Assembly (NCBI GenBank): GCA_013698055.1
Contig: JACCVS010000286.1
Location: 1 to 6,033, forward strand
DNA length: 6,033 nucleotides
Reading direction: 5' to 3'
Origin: Acidobacteriota bacterium
GTDB lineage: Bacteria; Acidobacteriota; Blastocatellia; Pyrinomonadales; Pyrinomonadaceae
Each line of letters starts with the position of its first letter. The stretch's first letter is position 1. Below are positions 1 through 5,219 of this stretch, piece by piece. Under the pieces are notes generated by a model. That model searched no databases. It was not told the origin of the DNA and saw only the letters and a list, made by a program, of their open reading frames with translations. The translations under genes and the position numbers were made by a program.

Positions 1-49
1 CACCGAGAGGCAACAGTTTAAGTAGTTAAATAATTTCGTAAAGGACAAG

Positions 50-55
50 AAGGAG
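50..55 (+). promoter_or_regulatory. Shine-Dalgarno site for an alternative upstream start at 63
   Basis: AAGGAG ends 7 nt before an ATG at 63-65 that is in frame with the small membrane protein starting at 159. It is as good a ribosome site as the one at 144-149, so the gene may have two starts, or the true start may be 63. Confidence 0.45.
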
Positions 56-143
56 CAGACCAATGTCGTATGTCAGAGTTACTGATGATTCTAACGCGGG
101 ATCATCCGGCATGAAACGCAGCGGCTCTTTGCAGAAAAGAGAA

Positions 144-149
144 AAGGAG
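144..149 (+). promoter_or_regulatory. Shine-Dalgarno site for the small membrane protein
   Basis: AAGGAG lies 9 nt upstream of the ATG at 159. Spacing and match are near ideal, which supports 159 as the main start although the frame is open upstream. Confidence 0.6.
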
Positions 150-158
150 TCATATAAC

Positions 159-266
159 ATGAATACCTGGACAATCGTCGGTGGCCTGGCGCTGGTTGCC
201 GTTGCCGCAGTCGTGGTTGTGAGCCTTCCCGACATCAAACGCTATATCAAAATCAGCACGATGTGA
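159..266 (+). CDS. Small single-span membrane protein, DUF6893-like
   Basis: This 35-residue protein of unknown function has a short polar start, one hydrophobic segment (about residues 6-23, rich in Gly, Ala, Val and Leu) and a basic end containing LPDIKRY. The hydrophobic helix followed by that basic motif resembles the tiny DUF6893 proteins as I remember them; this is a recollection, not a search. I chose the ATG at 159 because AAGGAG at 144-149 lies 9 nt upstream and the product then has the usual family size. The frame is also open from an ATG at 63, which has its own AAGGAG at 50-55; that start would add 32 polar, charged residues. The stop TGA (264-266) overlaps the ATG of the next gene by one base, so the two are probably translationally coupled and may act together in the membrane. 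Confidence is good that it is a gene and modest for the family name. Confidence 0.65.
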   Translation: MNTWTIVGGLALVAVAAVVVVSLPDIKRYIKISTM

Positions 267-880
267 TGAGCTACAAAATCAGCGGGCTGAAACAAAACGA
301 TAAACGGGGAAGCGCACAACGCGATGAAAGCAATGTGTGGAAAGGCTTGGCGGCAGGTGTCGTCGGCGGGCTGGTTGCGTCCTGGACGATGAATCAATTT
401 CAGGCTCTGTGGAGCAAGCTGACCGAAGGCGAGGAGAGATCGCACGGGGCGCAATCCTTGCAGCAAGGCTCTCCGCAGCAGGGCGTTGGGCGTAAGCTAC
501 AGGCTGAAGGCAAGGATGAACCGGAAGACGATGCGGCTGAACGACTCGCCAATGCCATCTCCGTCCGTTTCTCCGACCAGGAATTGACGAAGCATGAGAA
601 GGATGTCGCGGGCACAGCGCTTCATTATGCGATGGGCGTGACTTCAGGCGCTTTGTATGGCGCTCTTGCTGAAGCATTGCCACAAGTGACAGTCGGCGCA
701 GGTTTGCCGTTCGGCGCAGCCGTCTGGGTCATCGCGGATGAGGGCATCGTGCCAGCCGTCGGCCTGTCCAAGTCGCATACGGAATATCCGCTCTCGATAC
801 ATGCTTATGCGATCAGTTCGCACTTGATCTTCGGGCTAACGACTGAGCTTGTGCGGCGCGCGGTGCGCGAAGCGATGTGA
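266..880 (+). CDS. DUF1440 (YagU-like) multi-span membrane protein
   Basis: The 204-residue product is probably an inner-membrane protein. Hydrophobic segments lie at about residues 24-48 (glycine-rich, starting VWKGLAAG), 115-137 (with HYAMGVTSGALYG), 143-165 (GLPFGAAVWVIADE) and 178-198 (SIHAYAISSHLIFGLTTE). A polar, charged loop of about 55 residues separates the first segment from the rest. The HYxxG, VWxxADE and YPLSxHAYxxxSHLxFGLTTEL pattern is what I know from DUF1440/YagU-type proteins; the molecular function of the family is unknown. The ATG at 266 shares its A with the TGA of the preceding gene (TGATG) and has no clear Shine-Dalgarno site of its own, so translation is probably coupled. 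A GTG at 263 would add one residue and is less likely. His120, His179 and His186 lie in or beside predicted helices. A role linked to the hydrogenase is inferred only from the neighbouring hyp genes. Confidence 0.75.
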   Translation: MSYKISGLKQNDKRGSAQRDESNVWKGLAAGVVGGLVASWTMNQFQALWSKLTEGEERSHGAQSLQQGSPQQGVGRKLQAEGKDEPEDDAAERLANAISVRFSDQELTKHEKDVAGTALHYAMGVTSGALYGALAEALPQVTVGAGLPFGAAVWVIADEGIVPAVGLSKSHTEYPLSIHAYAISSHLIFGLTTELVRRAVREAM

Positions 881-937
881 CGCGCAGGCGGCAACAAACT
901 CGCGCTTGATAGTTTCAATCGTGCTAAGGGAGCAAAC

Positions 938-1483
938 ATGGGTCGTTACCGGATAGACGCAAAGCAGAGCCGGTTCGTCGTGCAGGCAGAGGCTTCCGGG
1001 TTGCTCTCGGTCTTCGGCCACAACCCTGTCATCGCCATTTGCGGATTCGGCGGTGACGCGCAGTTTGACGCAGACGCGCTTAACAAGACTTCGCTGTTAA
1101 TGTTGGTGCAGGCCGATTCGCTCGCGGTGGCTGGCGAAGTAAGTGAAAAAGATCGGCTGGAGATTGAGCGCATGATGCGCGACGAAGTGCTCGAAACGGC
1201 GCGCTACCCTGAACTCATCTTTATGAGTACGAGTGTTTCGATGAACCAGGCGGCTGATGACAGGTATCAGGCAAGGATTAACGGTAGCTTGTCGCTGCAT
1301 GGCATAACACAAAATCACTCGCTGGATGCAGAGGTGATAATCAACGGGAATTCCCTGCGAGCGCAGGGAGAGTTTCAGCTTCGGCAGAGCGATTACAATA
1401 TCAAACTGGTTTCCGTCATGGGCGGCACGCTCAAGGTCAAAGATGAGTTGAAGCTCTCCTTCGACATCGTAGCGCAGCAATAG
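938..1483 (+). CDS. YceI-like family protein, no signal peptide
   Basis: This 181-residue protein matches the YceI pattern: an opening strand YRIDAKQSRF, a FGHNP motif (residues 26-30), a charged helix DRLEIERMMRDEVLETARYPELIF (residues 72-95, here split by description as DRLEIE, then VLE and RYPELIF), SLHGIT in the middle, and a closing stretch with SDYNIK, GGTLKVKDEL and LSFDI. YceI proteins fold as a lipocalin-like barrel, and characterised members hold isoprenoid chains or related lipids in the barrel. Many are periplasmic, but this one has no signal peptide and should be cytoplasmic. AAGGGAG at 926-932, 5 nt before the ATG, supports the start. It lies 57 nt after the DUF1440 gene and 65 nt before hypA on the same strand. 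The ligand cannot be deduced from the sequence; a quinone or other polyprenyl compound is a guess from family knowledge. Confidence 0.85.
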   Translation: MGRYRIDAKQSRFVVQAEASGLLSVFGHNPVIAICGFGGDAQFDADALNKTSLLMLVQADSLAVAGEVSEKDRLEIERMMRDEVLETARYPELIFMSTSVSMNQAADDRYQARINGSLSLHGITQNHSLDAEVIINGNSLRAQGEFQLRQSDYNIKLVSVMGGTLKVKDELKLSFDIVAQQ

Positions 1484-1484
1484 A

Positions 1485-1543
1485 CGTGAATCGTGAATCG
1501 TAACTCGTGAATGAAGAAAAGCCTGTTTTAACGATTCGCGATT
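1485..1543. repeat. Heptamer-built inverted repeat between the YceI gene and hypA
   Basis: Four 7-nt units run in tandem at 1485-1512: CGTGAAT, CGTGAAT, CGTAACT, CGTGAAT. The segment 1489-1501 (AATCGTGAATCGT) is the reverse complement of 1531-1543 (ACGATTCGCGATT) except for one position that would be a G-U pair in RNA. This gives a 13-bp stem with a 29-nt loop. The right arm ends 5 nt before the hypA ATG and covers the place where a ribosome site should be. There is no T-run after the stem, so it is not a typical intrinsic terminator. Its build matches the repeat at 2543-2620. It may be a dispersed repeat, a regulator of hypA, or both. Confidence 0.75.
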
Positions 1544-1548
1544 AAGTT

Positions 1549-1893
1549 ATGCATGAGCTTTCCATCGCCATGAGCATGATTGAGATGGCTACGGAAGAGG
1601 CCGCGAAGCGGGGGGGCGTTCAGGTCAACGCGGTGCATCTGAAACTGGGGCCTCTTTCAGGTGTAGTTAAGGAAGCACTCCTCTTCTCTTATGAAGTAGC
1701 CTGCCAGGGCACACCCCTTGAAGGTTCACAACTGATTATCGAGGATGTCCCGGTCGTGGTTTATTGCCCGACCTGTCAGGCCGAAAGAAGTCCGGCCTCG
1801 CTTCAGCAGTTTTGCTGTTCTGTCTGTGATACTCCGACCCCAGAGGTCTTGCAGGGGAAGGAACTCGAAGTCGTCGCTCTGGAGATACAGTAA
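1549..1893 (+). CDS. hypA: HypA, nickel chaperone for [NiFe]-hydrogenase
   Basis: HypA delivers nickel, with HypB, to the hydrogenase large-subunit precursor in the cytoplasm. The 114-residue product has the expected family length. It begins MHELSIA, the conserved N-terminal nickel site that uses His2 and Glu3, and this fixes the start because these residues must follow the first Met. A zinc-binding loop is formed by two CxxC pairs, Cys73-Cys76 and Cys90-Cys93; an extra Cys89 precedes the second pair. The LKLGPLSGV and LLFSYE stretches are also typical. No Shine-Dalgarno site is seen before the ATG, where the right arm of an inverted repeat ends 5 nt upstream. The stop is 1 nt before hypB, so the two partners are made together. 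A run of seven G (1610-1616) near residue 22 is a possible slippage or sequencing-error spot, but the frame is intact. Confidence 0.96.
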   Translation: MHELSIAMSMIEMATEEAAKRGGVQVNAVHLKLGPLSGVVKEALLFSYEVACQGTPLEGSQLIIEDVPVVVYCPTCQAERSPASLQQFCCSVCDTPTPEVLQGKELEVVALEIQ

Positions 1894-1894
1894 A

Positions 1895-2632
1895 ATGAGC
1901 ACACCGCAGCCTCGTCTGGTCGAAGTCAGGCAAAATGTCTTGAAGCAGAATGATCTGCTCGCCCGCGAGTTGCGAGGACGTTTCCGCGAAGCCGCAGTCA
2001 GCGTGGTCAGTCTCGTCTCAAGCCCCGGCGCTGGCAAGACCGCGTTTCTGGAAAAGATGCTTTCAGACCTCAAACCTCAATACGCGGTTGCTGCCCTCGT
2101 CGGAGACCTCGCGACGGAGAATGACGCCGCGCGTCTCGCGCGTAGCGGCGCGCCCGTAAAGCAGATCACCACCGGCACGGTCTGCCATCTTGACGCCACG
2201 ATGATTCAGACCGCGCTCGAAGAATGGAACCTCGATGAGCTGGACATTCTGTTTATTGAGAACGTCGGCAACCTCGTGTGCCCTTCAAGCTACGATCTCG
2301 GCGAAGACTTGCGGGTAGTCCTGCTCTCGGTGACGGAAGGTGAGGATAAGCCGCTCAAGTATCCGACGATTTTCAATACGGCGGACGTAGGCATCATTAC
2401 CAAGATGGATTTGGCCGAAGTGGTTGAATTCGACCTGGCTGCCGCGCACGACAACATTCAGCGAGTGCGCCCAGGCATGAAAGTTTTTGAGGTGTCGGCG
2501 AAAACCGGCGCAGGAATGAAAGAGTGGCGACAATCCCTATTAAATTCGGAATTCGGATTGCGGATTGCGGAATCTAAGACAATGGACTCTCTTGAATTCC
2601 GCAATCCGCAATCCGAATTCGTCAATTCTTAA
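1895..2632 (+). CDS. hypB: HypB, GTPase for nickel insertion, with repeat-encoded C-terminal tail
   Basis: HypB is the SIMIBI-type GTPase that works with HypA in nickel insertion. In the 245-residue product the Walker A loop is SSPGAGKT (42-49), a GD pair follows at 70-71, and the metal site shared by the dimer is formed by Cys97-His98 in GTVCHLDA and Cys129 in ENVGNLVCP. TKMD (169-172) stands where the guanine-binding NKxD motif is expected, with Thr for Asn. The N-terminus has neither the CxxCxxC nickel motif of the E. coli type nor a His-rich stretch, so this form has only the G-domain metal site. The conserved protein ends near EWRQSL (residue 216); residues 217-245 are encoded largely by the inverted repeat at 2543-2620 and look unrelated to HypB. 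The frame is open upstream to 1745 inside hypA, but the ATG at 1895 gives the normal N-terminus (NVLKQND) and lies 1 nt after the hypA stop. Confidence 0.96.
   Translation: MSTPQPRLVEVRQNVLKQNDLLARELRGRFREAAVSVVSLVSSPGAGKTAFLEKMLSDLKPQYAVAALVGDLATENDAARLARSGAPVKQITTGTVCHLDATMIQTALEEWNLDELDILFIENVGNLVCPSSYDLGEDLRVVLLSVTEGEDKPLKYPTIFNTADVGIITKMDLAEVVEFDLAAAHDNIQRVRPGMKVFEVSAKTGAGMKEWRQSLLNSEFGLRIAESKTMDSLEFRNPQSEFVNS
2543..2620. repeat. Perfect 25-bp inverted repeat made of 7-nt units, inside the hypB 3' end
   Basis: The left side (2543-2570) is four tandem heptamers: AATTCGG twice, then ATTGCGG twice. Bases 2549-2573 are an exact reverse complement of 2596-2620, giving a 25-bp stem with a 22-nt loop (2574-2595). 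The right arm contains the complementary heptamers CCGCAAT twice and CCGAATT. GAATTC occurs three times (2549, 2594, 2615). The repeat lies in frame within hypB and encodes most of its last 29 residues, ending 10 nt before the stop and 14 nt before the hypF ATG. No T-run follows, so it does not look like an intrinsic terminator. It may be an inserted dispersed element, and in the mRNA its hairpin could stall ribosomes or nucleases between hypB and hypF. Confidence 0.9.
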
Positions 2633-2634
2633 AG

Positions 2635-4926
2635 ATGCCGACTCGAACTCAAATACTGGTCAAGGGAATGGTTCAGGGCGTCGGGTTTCGACCCTTCGTC
2701 TTCGGGCTGGCGCGTCGGCGCGCGCTCAAAGGACAAGTTCTCAATAATCACATCGGCGTCCTCATAGACATCGAGGGCGAATCAAGCACCATAGAACATT
2801 TTATCAATGAGATAACATTGAATTCGCCCCCGCTCTCTCTCATCGAGTCGGTCGAGCGTAGCGATAATTTAGACTTGGCGCATTATCAGGATTTTCGTAT
2901 TGTCGAAAGCGCCTCAAGCGGAGAGAAGTTCACGCCCATCTCGGTTGACATAGCTACATGCCATGACTGTCTCACAGAGTTGTTTGACCCTGAGGATCGT
3001 CGCTATCGCTATCCTTTCATCAACTGCACCAACTGCGGGCCGCGCTTCACCATCATCGAAGACATACCGTATGACCGCGAACAGACAACCATGCGGGATT
3101 TCGAGATGTGCGCGGCCTGTCGCGCCGAGTACGAGAATCCGCTCGACCGCCGCTTTCACGCTGAGCCGATAGCCTGTTCAACCTGCGGGCCGCAACTATC
3201 TTTGATTGATGCGAGCAGAGATGGAATAGAAATTGAGAATTTAGAACCTGTTGACCGCGCGCGTCGCCTGTTACTAAGTGGGAGGATAGTTATCATCAAA
3301 GGTATCGGCGGCTTTCATCTGGCCTGCGATGCCTTGAATGCTGAAGCTGTCGAGCGTTTGAGGCAGAGAAAATACAGGGAAGATAAACCATTCGCGCTGA
3401 TGGCAAGCTCGGTCGAGGTTGTCAGAGAATATTGCCTTGTCTCTGAAGCGGAAGAGGCTTTGCTGACATCTGAGCGCCGCCCCGTTGTGCTGCTCGAAAG
3501 AAGAACTGACGTAAGTATTCCCGAAGCAGTCGCGCCCGGCGTCAACACGCTCGGCTTCATGTTGCCTTACTCGCCTTTGCACTACCTGATTTTAGAAAAT
3601 TTAGATAGACCACTGGTGATGACGAGCGGCAATGTCTCTGACGAGCCAGTCTGTTATGAAGACGAGGATGCGATCAAGCGACTGAGCAACATTGCCGATT
3701 ACTTTCTATTTCACAACCGGCGGATTCACTTGCGCGCTGATGATTCGGTGACGCGCGTGCATGAGGGGCGCGAGATGATCTTGCGTCGCTCGCGCGGGTA
3801 CGCGCCCGCATCTGTCAAGACGGCGTTCAAGTACGAACAACAGATTCTCGCCTGCGGCGCAGAGCTGAAGAACACTTTCTGCCTCACGCGCGAGAATTAC
3901 GCTTTTCTGAGCCATCACATCGGCGATCTGGAAAACCTGGAGACATTGCGCTCTTTTACAGAAGGCATCGAGCACTACAAGCAAATCTTTCATCTTCAAC
4001 CTGAAGTCATCGCCTACGACCTGCACCCCGAATATCTCTCGACGAAGTACGCGCTCGCGCTCGACGATGCTTCGACCAGAATAGGCGTTCAGCATCACCA
4101 CGCGCACATTGCAAGTTGCATGGCTGACAATCGAATCGAGGGTAAAGTGATTGGTGTAGCGATGGACGGACTCGGCTTCGGCACTGATGGACGCATGTGG
4201 GGCGGCGAGTTCTTCGTGGCGGATTTCATGGAAGCGGAACGAATCGCGCACCTCGATTATATTCAGATGCCTGGAGGCGCGAAGGCGATTCGCGAACCCT
4301 GGCGAATGGCCGCCGTTTATTTGCATCGTGCGCTCGGCGATGAGTTCTTAAATTTGAACATCCCTTTCGTCCAGAACCTTGACCGGTGCGCATGGACAAC
4401 GCTTCGCCGGATGATTCTGACCGGCACGAACAGCCCGGAAACATCGAGCATGGGGAGACTCTTCGATGCTGTGTCGAGCCTGTTAGGGCTGAGAAATGTG
4501 GTCAACTACGAAGGTCAGGCGGCGATTGAGTTGGAAGCGATAGCAAAGCGTCAATCCAGTCAAAGATACGAGTTTGAGATCAAAGATGATGGGAAAGTCA
4601 TCAGCGCCGAATCGGTCATCAGGCGCGCGGTGGAAGACTTGCTCAATGGCGTTTCTCCGGCTGAAGTTTCCGCGAAGTTTCATCTCGGGGTGGCTCATCT
4701 CATTTGCGCCGTCGCGCATAATGTGAGAGCTGAGCATCATCTCAATCGCGTGGCGCTGTCAGGAGGAGTTTTTCAAAACATCCTTTTGCTCGACAATGTT
4801 TGCCGGATGCTCAGGGCAGATAGTTTTGAAGTCTTTACGCACAGCCGCGTGCCGACAAACGACGGCGGCATCAGCTTCGGTCAGGCGGCGGTGGCAAACG
4901 CGCGTCTTATCTCAGGGAGGATTTGA
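2635..4926 (+). CDS. hypF: HypF, carbamoyltransferase for the hydrogenase cyanide ligands
   Basis: HypF turns carbamoyl phosphate and ATP into a carbamoyl group on the C-terminal Cys of HypE, the source of the active-site cyanides. The 763-residue length is normal and all domains are present: acylphosphatase (about 1-90; VQGVGFRP with Arg19, and Asn37); two zinc fingers, Cys109/112/131/134 and Cys159/162/181/184; YrdC-like domain (about 205-390; KGIGGFHLA from Lys222, TSGNVSDEP, RADDSV); and Kae1/TobZ-like carbamoyltransferase domain with HHHAH (487-491), DGLGFGTDGRMWGGE (511-525), SGGVFQN (709-715) and Asp743. The motif usually read as PGGD, from memory, is PGGA here (Ala549). The ATG lies 2 nt after the hypB stop without a clear Shine-Dalgarno site, so it probably depends on ribosomes finishing hypB, just past the repeat hairpin. 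A 206-codon antisense open frame within it is a shadow of its codon use. Confidence 0.97.
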   Translation: MPTRTQILVKGMVQGVGFRPFVFGLARRRALKGQVLNNHIGVLIDIEGESSTIEHFINEITLNSPPLSLIESVERSDNLDLAHYQDFRIVESASSGEKFTPISVDIATCHDCLTELFDPEDRRYRYPFINCTNCGPRFTIIEDIPYDREQTTMRDFEMCAACRAEYENPLDRRFHAEPIACSTCGPQLSLIDASRDGIEIENLEPVDRARRLLLSGRIVIIKGIGGFHLACDALNAEAVERLRQRKYREDKPFALMASSVEVVREYCLVSEAEEALLTSERRPVVLLERRTDVSIPEAVAPGVNTLGFMLPYSPLHYLILENLDRPLVMTSGNVSDEPVCYEDEDAIKRLSNIADYFLFHNRRIHLRADDSVTRVHEGREMILRRSRGYAPASVKTAFKYEQQILACGAELKNTFCLTRENYAFLSHHIGDLENLETLRSFTEGIEHYKQIFHLQPEVIAYDLHPEYLSTKYALALDDASTRIGVQHHHAHIASCMADNRIEGKVIGVAMDGLGFGTDGRMWGGEFFVADFMEAERIAHLDYIQMPGGAKAIREPWRMAAVYLHRALGDEFLNLNIPFVQNLDRCAWTTLRRMILTGTNSPETSSMGRLFDAVSSLLGLRNVVNYEGQAAIELEAIAKRQSSQRYEFEIKDDGKVISAESVIRRAVEDLLNGVSPAEVSAKFHLGVAHLICAVAHNVRAEHHLNRVALSGGVFQNILLLDNVCRMLRADSFEVFTHSRVPTNDGGISFGQAAVANARLISGRI
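4914..4920 (+). promoter_or_regulatory. Shine-Dalgarno site for hypC inside the hypF 3' end
   Basis: AGGGAGG lies 10 nt before the hypC ATG at 4931 and within the last codons of hypF. It decides the hypC start against a longer in-frame reading from 4796 and gives hypC its own ribosome entry. Confidence 0.75.
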
Positions 4927-4930
4927 ATAT

Positions 4931-5197
4931 ATGTGTTTAGCTATACCCGGAAAGATCATCGAAATTGTGGACGCCGAGAATCAAATCGCCAAGGTGGATG
5001 TTGGCGGCGTGAGGCGCAACATCAACACGGGGATGCTCAACGAAGACGAGGCGCAGATCGGCAGTTGGGTGTTGATTCACGTCGGTTTCGCCATGAGCAA
5101 AATTGATGAGCACGAAGCCCAGGAGACGTTAAAATTGCTGAACGAGTTCGGGCAATATCAGGAAGAGTTTGAGCAGTTCAGCACTTCTTTGGACTAA
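4931..5197 (+). CDS. hypC: HypC, scaffold/chaperone for the Fe(CN)2CO unit
   Basis: HypC pairs with HypD to hold the iron while CN and CO ligands are added, then escorts it to the hydrogenase large subunit. The 88-residue product begins MCLAIPGKI; Cys2 must be next to the initiator Met because it is the iron-binding residue, which excludes the longer open frame from 4796. The rest fits the family: a small beta-barrel with VDVGGVRRNIN (residues 22-32), His50 in WVLIHVGFAMSKID, and a charged helical tail. Residues after about 75 (YQEEFEQFSTSLD) extend slightly beyond the core and are acidic. It starts 4 nt after the hypF stop and is followed after 22 nt by the SIS gene rather than directly by its partner hypD. 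Confidence 0.96.
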   Translation: MCLAIPGKIIEIVDAENQIAKVDVGGVRRNINTGMLNEDEAQIGSWVLIHVGFAMSKIDEHEAQETLKLLNEFGQYQEEFEQFSTSLD

Positions 5198-5219
5198 GAG
5201 GTTTCAGGAGTAAGTAAAG

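Noticed and set aside
1..62. Possible tail of an upstream gene or a promoter in the AT-rich stretch
   Set aside because: All three frames stop within 30 nt and no frame is recognisable; TAAATAAT-like bases at 28-34 have no convincing -35 partner in the window.
852..870. GC-rich short palindrome at the end of the DUF1440 gene as a terminator
   Set aside because: The stem is only about 5 bp, lies inside the coding region and is not followed by a T-run.
1485..1543. Intrinsic terminator between the YceI gene and hypA
   Set aside because: The stem is AT-rich, has a 29-nt loop and no T-run after it; a repeat element fits better.
1745..1894. A 50-codon N-terminal extension of HypB overlapping hypA
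   Set aside because: The normal HypB N-terminus begins at the ATG at 1895, 1 nt after the hypA stop; the upstream stretch is hypA read in another frame.
1485..2620. CRISPR array
   Set aside because: The units are 7 nt long, directly tandem and form palindromes; there are no regularly spaced long repeats with spacers.
3706..4326. A 206-codon open frame on the minus strand inside hypF
   Set aside because: It lies opposite fully conserved HypF domains, has no recognisable product, and is best explained by the codon use of hypF.
4796..4930. A 45-codon N-terminal extension of HypC inside hypF
   Set aside because: HypC must start MC so that Cys2 is near the N-terminus, and AGGGAGG is correctly placed for the ATG at 4931.
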